A stretch of 64,000 bases of DNA from Marisa cornuarietis (Eukaryota > Mollusca > Gastropoda > Architaenioglossa > Ampullariidae). The DNA lies in contig SMMW01000597.1 in the NCBI GenBank assembly GCA_004794655.1, positions 774,501 through 838,500 on the forward strand, in the 5' to 3' direction. Below, one piece after another: positions 35,287 through 46,561 of this stretch (the first letter of the stretch is position 1; each line of letters opens with the position of its first letter). The position numbers and the translations under genes were made by a program. The notes beneath the pieces were generated by a model. That model did no database searches. It had not been told where the DNA came from and saw only the letters and a list, made by a program, of their open reading frames with translations.

Positions 35287-35294
35287 CTCTAACC

Positions 35295-36846
35295 CATTTA
35301 CAGAAGGCGTGCAGACCATGACATTTGGGAGACAGTATGGTGGCCATTCGACCTCTACCCTCTACAAAAATAATGAAATAACTCAGTACACTCCTAGAGT
35401 GCTACACTGGAATCGGTGATGCACACACCCAAAGCACATGATTGTTTCGCTGAAATCGAAGAACTTACTATAGTACTAGACAGTAGACACCTAGCTGCTT
35501 GTCTCACAACAGGCCCAGTAGCTCTACCTGGCAAAACTTCTCCCGCGGATTCTCCAAAGTCGCCATATGATGGGTCACCACGTCACTGCAACGGACGGAG
35601 TGTCTAGCGGTTAATACTCTATTATTATTCTCAATACATTTGTGTCACTCGCAGTACGTCACAGCCTGTAGCAGAGAGTAACGGAAGTCTAGCAACCGTC
35701 ACAGGATGATCAGACCGTGAAGGTGATGAGGTCACGTGCCAGTGGCGTGTCCCAGTGACGAACAGACTAAACATTATTCCTACACAAGACCGTCGCCACT
35801 TAAGGTCAAGAGTGGCAGCGTGAGCAAGAATAAAAGATTTCACCAGAGTCAAACATTTTTTTCTACTTCTGTGACAGTCGCGGTCGTGTATAACCGTTTG
35901 TTATGTCAGCAACATTCTATTCGTTTACGACCATTTAAGTACCTTCACTCCATAACCCCTCCCCCCCAAAAAAAAAATACAAAGAAGACAATAACAGTTG
36001 TAAGTATGCAAATACATTTAATTAAAATGATTTGATAATGTCTGGCACAATCAACTTTTCACATATAAATGTAAACAAAAAGCTGCAAAGAAACACGTTT
36101 ATAAAATCATTTGCTTTGGTGCAGCTAAGCAGACTATATGCGTGAGCTTCTTCAATTACAAACCAGAAATGGAAACCGAGAACTCAGAATTACCCTGCCA
36201 AAGCTTGGTTAATGTCCATCAGAGGAACCACTACGACTACGGACAAGATTTTGTTCAGAGTTGCACTTCGTCCCTCCCTCCGCCCCTTTCCTTGCTTTTA
36301 GAGGAGGGAGGAGTGCGCCTGCACTGAGCAGCAAAACTCTCACCCCCACCCCGGTTCTCGTCTTTATAAAAGTGGAAAGCAAACACTCCAGAGTATATAT
36401 CTAGGTCGTAACATAATGCTACCTTTAGCTCTTTATGAAAAGCCGCTGATGTCACAACCAGGCTTTTTTTTCAATATCCTCGTGTATCTACAACTTGTCT
36501 ACAATCTACTGAATAGGATCACTTAACTCAGGGCCTCTTTTTTTTCCCCTCACTTCTTTCCAGGGACAGGGTGTCACCTCAGCTACGGTCTCTGGCGAAT
36601 ACTCGTGATTAAGTCTACAAGAACTGTGCACTTGAAGTGTGCAAGCTAGAAACACAAACACCGATATCCCGTGATTTATATGCCTCTGGACTCGCCATTT
36701 TGACAGCTAACAACTGTCACACTTTATAGAGTATTCTATCACTCTCTCTCTCTCTCTCACACACACACATTCTACTTCGTAATTCATGCATGTACAGCAC
36801 ACACACACAAACCACCCTCTTCTTATTATTCTCAATACATTTGTGT
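35295..36846. other. Intergenic DNA with a 24-bp exact direct repeat at both ends of 1.2 kb
   Basis: TTATTATTCTCAATACATTT followed by GTGT occurs at 35622-35645 and 36823-36846. No gene was recognised. It has (CT)n and (CA)n runs near 36.75 kb. Confidence 0.6.
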
Positions 36847-37063
36847 AGTTAGAAATCGAACTATTGCTTTTCTTTCCCTTTCTCACATTTTTCTTGTCCC
36901 AAACATAAATGCTTCAAAAAAAACAAAAAAAAGTAAACTCTCAGTACAGACAAACATTTCACATAATAAATTCATTGCAATACATGAAAAATGCTTTCTA
37001 AAATGTGCCACACAAAATGTACACTAAAGACAATTACTTAACATTTTGAGACATTGGCCTAGT

Positions 37064-37069
37064 TTTATT
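37064..37069 (-). terminator. Candidate poly(A) signal of the IP3 3-kinase gene
   Basis: AATAAA on the minus strand, about 4.2 kb after the stop codon. It is the only canonical hexamer noticed in the downstream AT-rich region. Confidence 0.35.
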
Positions 37070-38039
37070 TGCATACAAAAATAGGGCACTAGTACAAATG
37101 AAACTGCATGAAGTAATGAATCTAAGCACTATGAAAGTGCCTGACTAAAATCCGAGATTTTCATTGCATTGAAAGACTATTTTTCAAGCCATCAAAGTCA
37201 CAGAAAAAAGTACAGCTGGGGTGGTCTTTTTTCCCTGCAATTATTCATGGTAAAGTGAGCTGAATATAGAGAACAGGTTTACAGTGAACATGAAGTGTGC
37301 ATCTGACAAGATCCGACAGATGTGGAATGTGGAATCATTAAACATTTAAGACTAGAAGCTTAAAGCTAAGCCTATGCACAGACAGCACTATCTTGCAGTG
37401 CCATAAAGTTTCTTAGCTGGCCTCTTGGAGCTTTCTTATCCACAACTCACAAAATTTGCATAAAATTGAAACTTAAAGGGTGGGGTACACTTTATGTCTA
37501 TTTCTGTACATTCTAATTTTTCTCCTGATAAGCATCGAGCTTGAAAGATGAGACTGCTTAATGTGAAAACCTGACATCTGGCAACAAAGAAATTAGAAAC
37601 AAGCACAACCTGTCTTTTTTCTTGTAAGAATATTGCAAACATACTGTTACCAACCATTAGGAGTGGGGGCAGAGCAATTTTCTGATGCAATTATGCAAGG
37701 CTATAGAGCAATGATGCTGACAAATGAACAGGCACAATGGGCTCATCAAACATATCTATTTTCATGCCTTCTTTCCCTTTTAGTTTTTTTTAATAGCAAT
37801 TTCTCAACATATTGCACTTTGTAAGCCGAGAGTAAATCATGATTCTGCCATATACTGGGCATTCAACACTGGCCAGGACAATCTTTGGTTCTAAGTGAAG
37901 ATCCCAATCCTAGTTATTGGTGGAAGGGTTAGTTAACTCTCAAGTGGTTTACCACCCCCTCCCACTCTGAGATGGAAAAAGCCTAACCCTTTCCTACCAC
38001 CACCTTTTACCTTCCCTGACAAATCACGTTCCATGTGGG

Positions 38040-38120
38040 TAGGTGAGTTATTCCAGTTACAGCTTTGAGCTAGCTTTGAACTGACGACCGTCTCTGAGCA
38101 CTATGCATTAACCATTAGAA
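38040..38120 (-). repeat. Degenerate tRNA-like SINE head
   Basis: The minus strand reads AATGGTTAATGCATAGTGCT followed by GGTCGTCAGTTCAAAGCT, resembling tRNA boxes A and B. It lies in the presumed kinase 3' UTR. Confidence 0.4.
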
Positions 38121-41100
38121 AATTAAAACCTTTCCAGACTGGGACTTTTCCCCTCTAAAAGTATGGTACACTTATAATTCTAGAAAACAAAACAACAAAA
38201 ATGTAATGAAATGACTTCAATGCCTTCTAAAGTAACTGGTCAGGTGACAGAAGCATGCACGTCCCAAGTTTTTAGTAAAAAAAAAAAAGTGCATGAAGCA
38301 CAAGTGCCTTGTTTGAATTTTTTCCTATGACTGTTAATGACTATTATTTTAGTGGCTTCCACTAATCACATGAAACGTGGCTCAACACATTTAAAAGAGA
38401 ACCAACAAATAACAAATGAAACCAGTGCTGTCAAGATTTCATGGTTTCATTCCTCATCTGCTGCTGTGCAATAAAAACAGCGATGAAACAAGGCCATAGT
38501 CAGAAGCACATAAAAGGATTGTTCTAATTAAGCATTTTAACAATATCAACAAGTCTTCAAGCCAAAAATACTAAGAAATAAGAACAAAAAACTTTCTTTA
38601 AGCAACTTCCATTTCAAAACCCACTGATGTAACTTGACCCCCTCTCACCTTGTTCTGCAAATAAAAAAACAAAACAAAACAAAAACCCCTGTCAGGATGA
38701 CTTGAAAAAAATCTCTAAGATTTACATAAGACTTGCTGACAAAATGCTTAAATGATACTTATTCTCATTTACCCCCATAGTTTACCAATAACCATGGATA
38801 CTGAAAGTAGTAAGGTGGGCAATAAGATGCCTATTTTTGTTTTATAAAACATGTTTAACATGGTCTTTAATAATCAAAATATTACTAATACTTATTCCAT
38901 TCCTCCTCCTTGGCAATCCTGAGATGCACTAAATCTGGAAAAACAGACTTTTAAAAAGTTCTAAGAAACAAATACATGGTCAATACTGAGATTACAAAAT
39001 GATGAGAAACTATGTCTTCGCATTTGGTACAAAATGAATCTCTTGATTCTACACAAGAATTGTTTCTCTGCAAAATTCTGACAGTTTTTGCCACGTGCAA
39101 TCTTGGCAGCATCATATTCCTTCATTCAATAAAGTTAATGTTTTAAGAAGAATCCACACATCACAACCATAATTATTAAACAAAAATGTCTGTACTCTGT
39201 CCATTCATCCATCTGCCAACCCCCTCCCACATCATACCCACATGGAGATAATAACGTTACGTACGTTTCAAATAAAAGCTGGTTTTCTAACAGCGTTATG
39301 ATTTTAAGTACTGCCCTATTTTTTCAATCTGGCTCTAGTAATTGATTACAGATGAGGTGTAGCTTCTGATCACTGCTAGCTGAAGCAATACAGATCACAA
39401 TTACAGTCAGATCTCCAGATTCGGTGTTACATGGGTAGGCAATGACCACAAAGATTGTCTTTTTCTGGAAATAAAATGACAATGCTGCTGAGAGCGTTAC
39501 AAAGATTTTGACACTTGGTCATATATGGTCAGGAGAGAAGCTTGGCATAGCAAGTAGCATCTTCCATGTTTTGCATAGTGATCATTTACTCCACTAAACA
39601 TTTTGTATGCCACTTACATCAATCTGCAAGCATGGAAGAAAGAATGTGGGTATGATGAATGAGACTTCAATTTGATATCAATACAGCTATATTAAAAAAA
39701 TCCTACAAAAACAAAAATTTACCCCACATTCCCGAGGCTGCTGTTAAAAGGTGTATTCTTCAACTTTTTTTCTATTCATAATGTCAATTTTTAAAGATGT
39801 CAGTGTTCAAATGATTATTTTTTCCACGTCTATAAAGTGTAATATACATATAAGTATCCAACATGTACAATTGTACTTGGGGTTAAAAATTCCAACAATT
39901 CCATCTTGTCGGAAGAATGAAGTTTTACTATAATTGTTACTGAATGCCATCTTGCGGACTTAACTTCTGTACTGGCTACAGATGTTTATAAAAAGTATGT
40001 TCTACATATTTCGGCCTGGTCATGCTGCTAAAAATTGTTTAGAAGATTTGCATGAAGAAATTAATTTCTAGCTGTGCATTGATGCTGTATCATCACCAAG
40101 GGTGCAACTTTATCTGGGACTTCACTTTGCCCCAACAAAACTGGTTTCTCCTGGTAAGTCACATACCATCCACAGCCTACTAAATAATTTTAAGTTAAAT
40201 GTAGATAATCTATGAGAAATCATCACTTTACAACAAATGCATTTCGTTTTTCCCATTAAGTCCTAAGATATTCAATCACAATCAGATTACTTGATTGAGG
40301 AAATCTGTTTTGAAAGCTTAAATGTTTCAGATAATACTTTTGTAAACTTTTGATTTTTTTGTCAAATGTTGGTGGGATCAAAAGCTGAATTGATCATTCA
40401 AATGTGTACTTTATAATTTGACACTTTACAGTTCAAGGTTTCTTGTTCTGCCATGGAGTGAATAAGATTTTTCAAGTACGTTAAAAAGACAAAGGCAAAA
40501 AAAAAAGACAAAACTGTAAGAAACAAACATCATATTCAAAAAGAAAAAACAAAAGCTGCCATGCTTCCACAACAGAATCAGTCAAATTAAACAACACTCC
40601 TAGTAAATCAGAAGGAATAGTACCAAGACTGCACTCACGTTATTTCCAGTATGCTAACATTCACAGGATCTGAACTGAAGCAAAAGCATCCGAGGTATCC
40701 CAATATCTTAGAAAGCCTTTTGCAAAGTTTTGCTGCTTTGTTCACACTGAAGTCTGTCAAAACACACTGTGTCAAAAAGCTATATACATTCCATGAATTC
40801 ACTTTCTTATTAAAACCACATTGCACATGCCAATCCTTTTGCCAGCATGTCTTGAGTGCAAACCATGACTGCACTCTTGTTAGAGTTACTGTACCATTGT
40901 CCCCAAAGTTTGATCCAAGATGAGCAACTTAAAACCAGTTTTTAAGATTATTGTAGAAAAAAATATGTTCCAAGATTTTGGTATTGGAGCCACTTAAGAA
41001 ACTGGATTCTTTTACTCCCACTGATGCAAACTTGTGCAGTAGTGCATGTGTCGCAGCTTCATGCTAGCCCCTTCCAGTAGGACTGCTTCGACACGTGCCA

Positions 41101-41301
41101 GTGAGCCAGGCTAATGTGCACAATGGAGTATATCCAGCATGCTGAAGGGGAGGTAAATTAAATAAAGCTGTGCCATTCAGTGTAACTGCACCATCTGCTT
41201 CACCATCAAGTGGAAAGGCACAAAACATTTCTTTCTTGCATGCCACAAAAATGGGGCAGTGGAGAGGACCAATCACAGTGGTGACCACAGAGGTGAGTCT
41301 A

Positions 41302-41370
41302 TCAGCTTTCTTCCTTTGGTATATCTTCTAAAATCACTTGCTGCTTTCCATCAACAACACCCTGCAGGAT
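41302..41370 (-). CDS. IP3K: IP3 3-kinase last coding exon
   Basis: Acceptor catgaacag precedes 41370. There are 22 codons and a TGA at 41304-41302. It encodes [19 protein letters not shown] and a short acidic end. It follows directly in frame from LDNLIM, where the family has the LVDIL helix. Confidence 0.85.
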   Translation of the reverse strand: MLQGVVDGKQQVILEDIPKEES

Positions 41371-44300
41371 CTGTTCATGGGAAACAAACACCAGATTTTA
41401 GCGAAGACCAATTCTTAGTTTTCTCTCTTTTTTTAAATTATACTATTTGAGTCTCTGAGCAATGATACAAGAAATGCATCAAATAATATATGATGCCGTG
41501 TGATGGAATAAAATAAACCGCAGTACTTAAAGAAAACAAATCAGAATATTTTCCCACCTTGAAGTATATGTTTCTATTTTTAGCAATAATAACCTTAAGT
41601 CAGATTTTAAAAGCTTTTATTTTAAAGTAGCAATATATGTTTTTGCAAAACACACACATAGCAAATTCAGTCATTGCAAGCAATGCTTCAGGTAGGAAAA
41701 AATATCCCCCCCCAATAGTGTCCAGTGTGGGCTGCAGTATGTTAACTGCAAAATTTGAACAAGGTTTTACAGATTTGTCTCACCATTATCAAGTTATCCA
41801 GGCCTCCCAAGTAGCCATCTTCATGGTTACCTATCCTCCATGGTGACCTATGGTCCAGCTTGAGCCCGTTGTCTACAGGAATGGTCTTAGCAAAGTCGAT
41901 CATCCACGCACTGGTCTTGTCATTGTCATACATTATGAGCAGAGAGCTGCCAATTATCTGGGAGAATGATGAAGCACAAGTTAAATAAAATTATGCATGA
42001 GCTTTGATAAGGTTGTTCTCAAAGTTACTTATTAAATTCACCTTTGCCGTATGTCTAAATGTTAACTGTCAACAAATTACCTGACTTAATCATGAGTTGT
42101 TGACATATCTGATAAGCAGTTCTTCTAAATTAAATATCAACTGTCGATCACTAGAGGATACTACATCTGTAAAGGACTAGATGATGAAATGATAGATCCA
42201 ATAGACAGTATTTATGGCATCTACCTATCCACATGATGCTGATATCAAAGAACTACTTCAAAATGAATTCATTTACCTCATGGTCCTTGAAAAATTTTGA
42301 ATTTTCAAACTTTTCCCGGATTTCTTTGAGTCGTGTTAATAAAAAAACAACCTTCTCTCTTCGGCCCTTGAAGAACTTCATTACAGCCTGTGCAACCTGA
42401 AAGTTGATAGCCTCAATTTTTACTCTTGTAAGCATCAAAGTGTAATTAAGCATGACATCAAGTACACCGACTTTCGTTTCTGCCTTTTGGACTCTATTAT
42501 ACTCCAGAGAAAGTCCAAGAGGAAAGGAAATTCTACTTGTATCCATGCTAAAATCTTGCTAGACAGCAATATAGCATCAACTTAAAGAATATTTCTTTTA
42601 TTTTTTTTTATCATGGAAGCAGTTTTAAAAAAGTGAAAAAGTATCAGAATGATGAGTTCTATTACACTTGCCATTCTTTAGTGGGGTATACATTTTTTGT
42701 TTAGTGATTGGGTAAAGCTCAGTGCAAAATGGTATTTTTACAAATCTAGGTGGATATTACCTTTCCATTTACATGATCACCATGCACAGAAGAAGTCAGC
42801 AACACAGATTTCAGGATGGATATGTCTGGATACATTTACACTGTGAAAGCCTCAGCCAATGGGAGAACTGAGAGTGCATAATGAGACATATCATGACACC
42901 ATAATTTTTGACACTCATCTCTGGTGATGTTTGTAGGTGGTGTATATCTTGAGAAATAAAAGGTATTGACCTAGATTAGGGGAAACAGTGTCTTGCACTG
43001 AGCTTTACAACATCACCAAAAACATTTACACGTCATGTCCTTTAAAAATTTCTGTGACCAGCCATGACCACAGGCACTCACCATACCATGCAAAAGCATG
43101 TTGCAACAATTTACCTGATCTCTTGTCTTTGTCTTCTTGAGGTTAGTGTTTGGTGGTTCACCAGACATCTAGGTAGAGAAAAAGAGATACATAATCAACC
43201 AAACATTTTACAATGACAATAAATCAAATCCTTGATTAAATAATCAAGAGTGATGTCCCTTACCAGCTGAAAGGGGCTAGGTCTAAATATTTGTCTAGTT
43301 TATTAGGATTATTATTATCTGCCAAAACACATTAACCTTTGCATTGCTGTTTGATAGAACTATAGTTAATTTAAGTATTCTACTTTGCAACATCTGGATT
43401 CTGCATGACATTTTTACATTGTAATCTATTCCCATATATATTTTTGCAATGTCACAAACCATTCCTCAACACAGATAACAGGTGATAGTCATATATCCTG
43501 GTACAACAATAACAGATCTGTCAATATAGTGATATAGTTTAATGTCCATTACCAGTCTTGTACGGCTTACATAAGCAGTAGTAACAAGTGGTTTGTGCAT
43601 AAAAGTTGACATGAAGTATTTGCAATACTTACCCTGATAGCTTCTATTCTGAAACCTAAGTCGGCCGTTGAACTTTCCTGTTCCCGAAACTGTTAGCAAA
43701 AAAAAAGCAGCAATATCTTTTTATCTACCAATAGCAGAGCTGCAAACATTTAATTACATTACAGAGTAGCAGCTTTCAACGTACACAATTCACCAGCTAT
43801 GCATTTATACTTATGAACCTCTCAACAGTTTTCAAACAGATAACTTTCAATGAAAATGTAAGGCTAGATGGTGATGCACGATTAAGCAAATCTACTACAC
43901 TAACCAGTCATGCAACTGTATTTAGCATTTAATTTGATGTGATTCATTTCAACATTTGTGCCAACATCTAATCTACCTGCATATAGCGAAGTTTTGTGAT
44001 GGCCTCCTGTTGCCTCTCTTCCTCTGTTGGGGCATTGGGGTCAATGGTGACCATTTTCTCATACAGGTCTTTCCGCAAAACAGGGTTCTTGACTTCCAGT
44101 TCCAAGAATGTTCTTTTCCCCATCTTGATGTCCATGATGTTTGGGTCAGAGAAGTGCTGCAGGAGATCTTCCATTTCAATAAAATCTGTACCATGTCAAG
44201 AAGTAATCTTTATGGCATGAGCATGTCTGCATTTTTTAAAATGAACATATATAATTATTGTGCTAAGAAAATATATACTGTTATTAAGACTGTCGACTAT

Positions 44301-45867
44301 GACAGCAACAACAATGCTGGAAGACTTGGACTTTGCTGATGACATTGCCCTGTTGTCACACCGCCACCAAGACATGCAGGAGAAAACAAATGCCTTCTCA
44401 GAAAGAGCTGGAAACCTTGGCTTGAAGGTCAGAGCAAAGAAAAAGAAAAGTATGAGAGTGAACGCCAGAGTCCAAGAAAACATCAAACTAAATGGAGAAG
44501 AGACTGAGGAAGTTGACAGTTTTACCTTTCTTGGGTCCAAGATGTCAAACACCGGGGATGCGGAGGTGAAGATTCGAGCCCGACTGGCGAAAGCCAGCCA
44601 GGCCTTCGCCTCACTCAGGAACACATGGAAGGCAAAAAACATCAGTCAGTTACATCGGTAACAGGCTTGATGTCTTCCAAAACAGATGCCTCAGGCGCAT
44701 ACGTAACATCTTTTGGCCAAACACCATCACCAATGAAGAACTCCACCAAAGAACTGAAACCGAGTCCATCACCACGCAGATTCAACAAAAGTGTTGGCGA
44801 TGGATTGGACATATGCTCTGCCAGCAGACAGCAGACCTCTCCAGAATCGCCCTACGATGGACTCCAGACGGCCGAAGAAAACGAGGCCGCCCAAAGGAAA
44901 CTTGGAGAAGAACAGTGGAAATGGGAGTGGAAAGGAAAGGGCTGGACATGGGGTCGCCTGGAGCGGGTTTCAGCCGATCGACATCAGTGGTGGGCTCTGG
45001 TTGAGGCCTTATGTGCAACTTGCACGAAGAGGATTGATTGATTAAGACTGTCATGTTTTTCAAAACATAAATAAAGCTTATTATTTGTGAAAGGATACAC
45101 TCTCCATTGTACTCCACTTCCCGATGGAATTTTGGCACCATGTCTCGCAGTGGCTCCTCCATAAGAGCCTGGTAGGTTTTTGTCTCATAGTTCTCTTTCT
45201 CCATTCTTTTCTTCCAAATAGTATTAGGCCCTGCTGGTGCAAATGACCCTGAAATATTCAACAAGATCAACAATTAGGTCCTGACAGAGTTCACACACAA
45301 GCTGGATTTCAAAATAATTCAGAGTAAATGGATGTTTATACATGTTCTTATTTTTAGATAGATTGATATGAAGAAACTTTGGGGGGCATTCAGAAAATCC
45401 TCAGCCCTGTCTTTCTAGAGCTTTCCTGGTGTTTACATTCCAATGAAGAGCACCATCATTCCTCAGTTTAAAAAATGACAAGAGACTGCCAGCCTTCCTG
45501 CACCACCTCTCACCATATCTTTCCTCCCTCAAAATGCAGCTGTTCACTTTCAACCTGACAATGGCCACCCTTCAGCAGTCTGAATAAATGGTTTTTGGGG
45601 GGTGGGGGTGTGTGAATACAATTATGTTCTCAAATTCTTTTTTCCATAAAATGCTCAAGACTTTCTGAAAGTCCATTGTTCACCCTCACACAAGCAAGCT
45701 CAAAATTATGTACCATTCATACACTTCTTGGTACATGGTTAATAATGCTGGGCTGGAAACAGCTCAACTAGTGATAACTTACCTGGATGTCCAGCCAGCT
45801 GTATCCAGGCATTTTTGCGATTTTTAAGCAATGCATCACTGGCTGGTGCGGTGAGGTCCAATGCGGT
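41302..45867 (-). CDS. IP3K: Inositol-1,4,5-trisphosphate 3-kinase, catalytic domain, 5' exons missing
   Basis: A cytosolic kinase of the inositol polyphosphate kinase family that phosphorylates IP3 to IP4 and so shapes calcium signals. Eight minus-strand exons in transcription order (45867-45783, 45248-45099, 44185-43977, 43689-43633, 43168-43115, 42396-42277, 41957-41784, 41370-41302) join in phase to 305 residues plus TGA. Visible family motifs are [11 protein letters not shown] near the start, the substrate-binding signature PNIMDIKMG (residues 93-101), PTEEE, TLGFRIE-like [36 protein letters not shown] (catalytic Asp 246) and [12 protein letters not shown]. Vertebrate paralogues have DFGKT where this has DFAKT. 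The calmodulin-binding and N-terminal regulatory part of ITPKA/B/C enzymes would be in unseen exons above 45868. The assignment to IP3 3-kinase rather than IPMK or IP6K rests on these motifs and is strong. Confidence 0.95.
41784..41957 (-). CDS. IP3K: IP3 3-kinase exon: catalytic IDF motif
   Basis: Acceptor tctcccag precedes 41957 and donor gtgaga follows 41784. The exon is 58 codons, phase 0 both sides. It encodes [19 protein letters not shown] (metal- and ATP-binding Asp), LDHRSPW and [14 protein letters not shown], the C-lobe core. Confidence 0.95.
42277..42396 (-). CDS. IP3K: IP3 3-kinase exon: IP-lobe helices
   Basis: Acceptor actttcag precedes 42396 and donor gtaaat follows 42277. The exon is 40 codons, phase 0 both sides. 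It encodes [11 protein letters not shown], a basic helical stretch ([11 protein letters not shown]) and FFKDHE. Confidence 0.93.
43115..43168 (-). CDS. IP3K: IP3 3-kinase exon: KTKTRDQ segment
   Basis: Acceptor ctacctag precedes 43168 and donor gtaaat follows 43115. The exon is 18 codons, phase 0 both sides. It encodes LKKTKTRDQ, which joins to VAQAVMKF in the next exon. Confidence 0.9.
43633..43689 (-). CDS. IP3K: IP3 3-kinase exon: FRIEAIR segment
   Basis: Acceptor gctaacag precedes 43689 and donor gtaagt follows 43633. The exon is 19 codons, phase 0 both sides. It reads [19 protein letters not shown], the segment after RYMQ in this family. Confidence 0.92.
43977..44185 (-). CDS. IP3K: IP3 3-kinase exon: PxxxDxKxG signature
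   Basis: Acceptor tggtacag precedes 44185 and donor gtagat follows 43977. The exon is phase 1 in and phase 0 out. It contains the inositol phosphate kinase signature PNIMDIKMG, then [24 protein letters not shown] and RYMQ, all in the family order. Confidence 0.95.
44290..45045 (+). pseudogene. Non-LTR retrotransposon fragment antisense in a kinase intron
   Basis: A decayed reverse-transcriptase C-terminal half on the + strand, in the kinase intron between 45099 and 44185. It has the catalytic-type [12 protein letters not shown], then [19 protein letters not shown], and then jumps from KAKNISQ to [18 protein letters not shown]. The intervening RT segment is lost and the frame changes. It continues [17 protein letters not shown] and [10 protein letters not shown], and a further frameshift near 44940 leads to LVEALCAT. 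Its end is close to the element's normal 3' end. It is inactive. Confidence 0.88.
45099..45248 (-). CDS. IP3K: IP3 3-kinase exon: N-lobe
   Basis: Acceptor atatttcag precedes 45248. The donor gtatcc follows GAGT at 45099 and is weaker than consensus. The exon is phase 1 in and phase 1 out. It encodes [14 protein letters not shown] (lysines of the nucleotide-binding lobe) and [12 protein letters not shown]. Confidence 0.92.
45783..45867 (-). CDS. IP3K: IP3 3-kinase exon (first recognised)
   Basis: On the minus strand the acceptor ccttatag precedes 45867, and the donor gtaagt follows 45783. The exon is phase 0 in and phase 1 out. It reads a linker, then AWIQLAGHP, the start of the kinase fold. 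No in-frame start codon occurs before this motif in the exon, so at least one more upstream coding exon is required. Confidence 0.92.
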
Positions 45868-46525
45868 CTATAAGGAAAGAAACAAGAAAGAAAGCACATT
45901 AAAAAGCATTTTTAAGAAGAAGTATACATCTTTTCTTTCATTTTTATGAAGATAATCAAGCAAGATTTTTCATCTCTCATCACCATAAATGAGGACAATA
46001 GAATTTGTCAAATGATCAAATGACCTTTCAATAATCATCTGGTCACTCTGAAAAAAGATGCTGACTAAAGTAGCATGGGAGCAACTCAAGATAATGGGGA
46101 CTGCCCAGTCTTATGAGGAACAATAGTGTGTACAAAGGAAGTTTGACAAAATAAACATATTATTATGAACAGCCAATGACGAAACCTAAATAAACGACGA
46201 CTAGTGGCAACATCATTAAAGTTCCTCACAAATCCCACAAGAGAAGTACTGATGATGATAATGATGGTAGTGATGATTTGCATTATCCTTGTGTCAGTTA
46301 TTGTTATTTATATTTTAGTGTTGAACATCTGAACAATGTCACATTATTTTCTGAATGAGTTGGTTTTCTTTCTATAAAGTATCTGTGAAATAGATTAGGT
46401 GCTAAGCAGACAATTCTAAAATATACACAATACCAAATGCCAAATCAGACTTCAGCTGTTAAGGGTAAATATCTGCCTGAGACGCGGGAAAGGTATAGAA
46501 ACTTCATAGATGAGATGCTCCTTTC

Positions 46526-46561
<36 letters not shown>

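Larger units (their letters stand above)
36847..41301 (-). other. Probable long 3' UTR of the IP3 3-kinase gene
   Basis: This AT-rich stretch follows the kinase stop codon. No coding exon was recognised in it on either strand, and it has few microsatellites compared with the flanks. Scanning by eye, the only canonical minus-strand poly(A) signal found (TTTATT on the + strand) is at 37064-37069. That would make a 3' UTR of about 4.2 kb. A degenerate SINE head lies near 38.1 kb. The UTR reading is inference. Confidence 0.45.
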
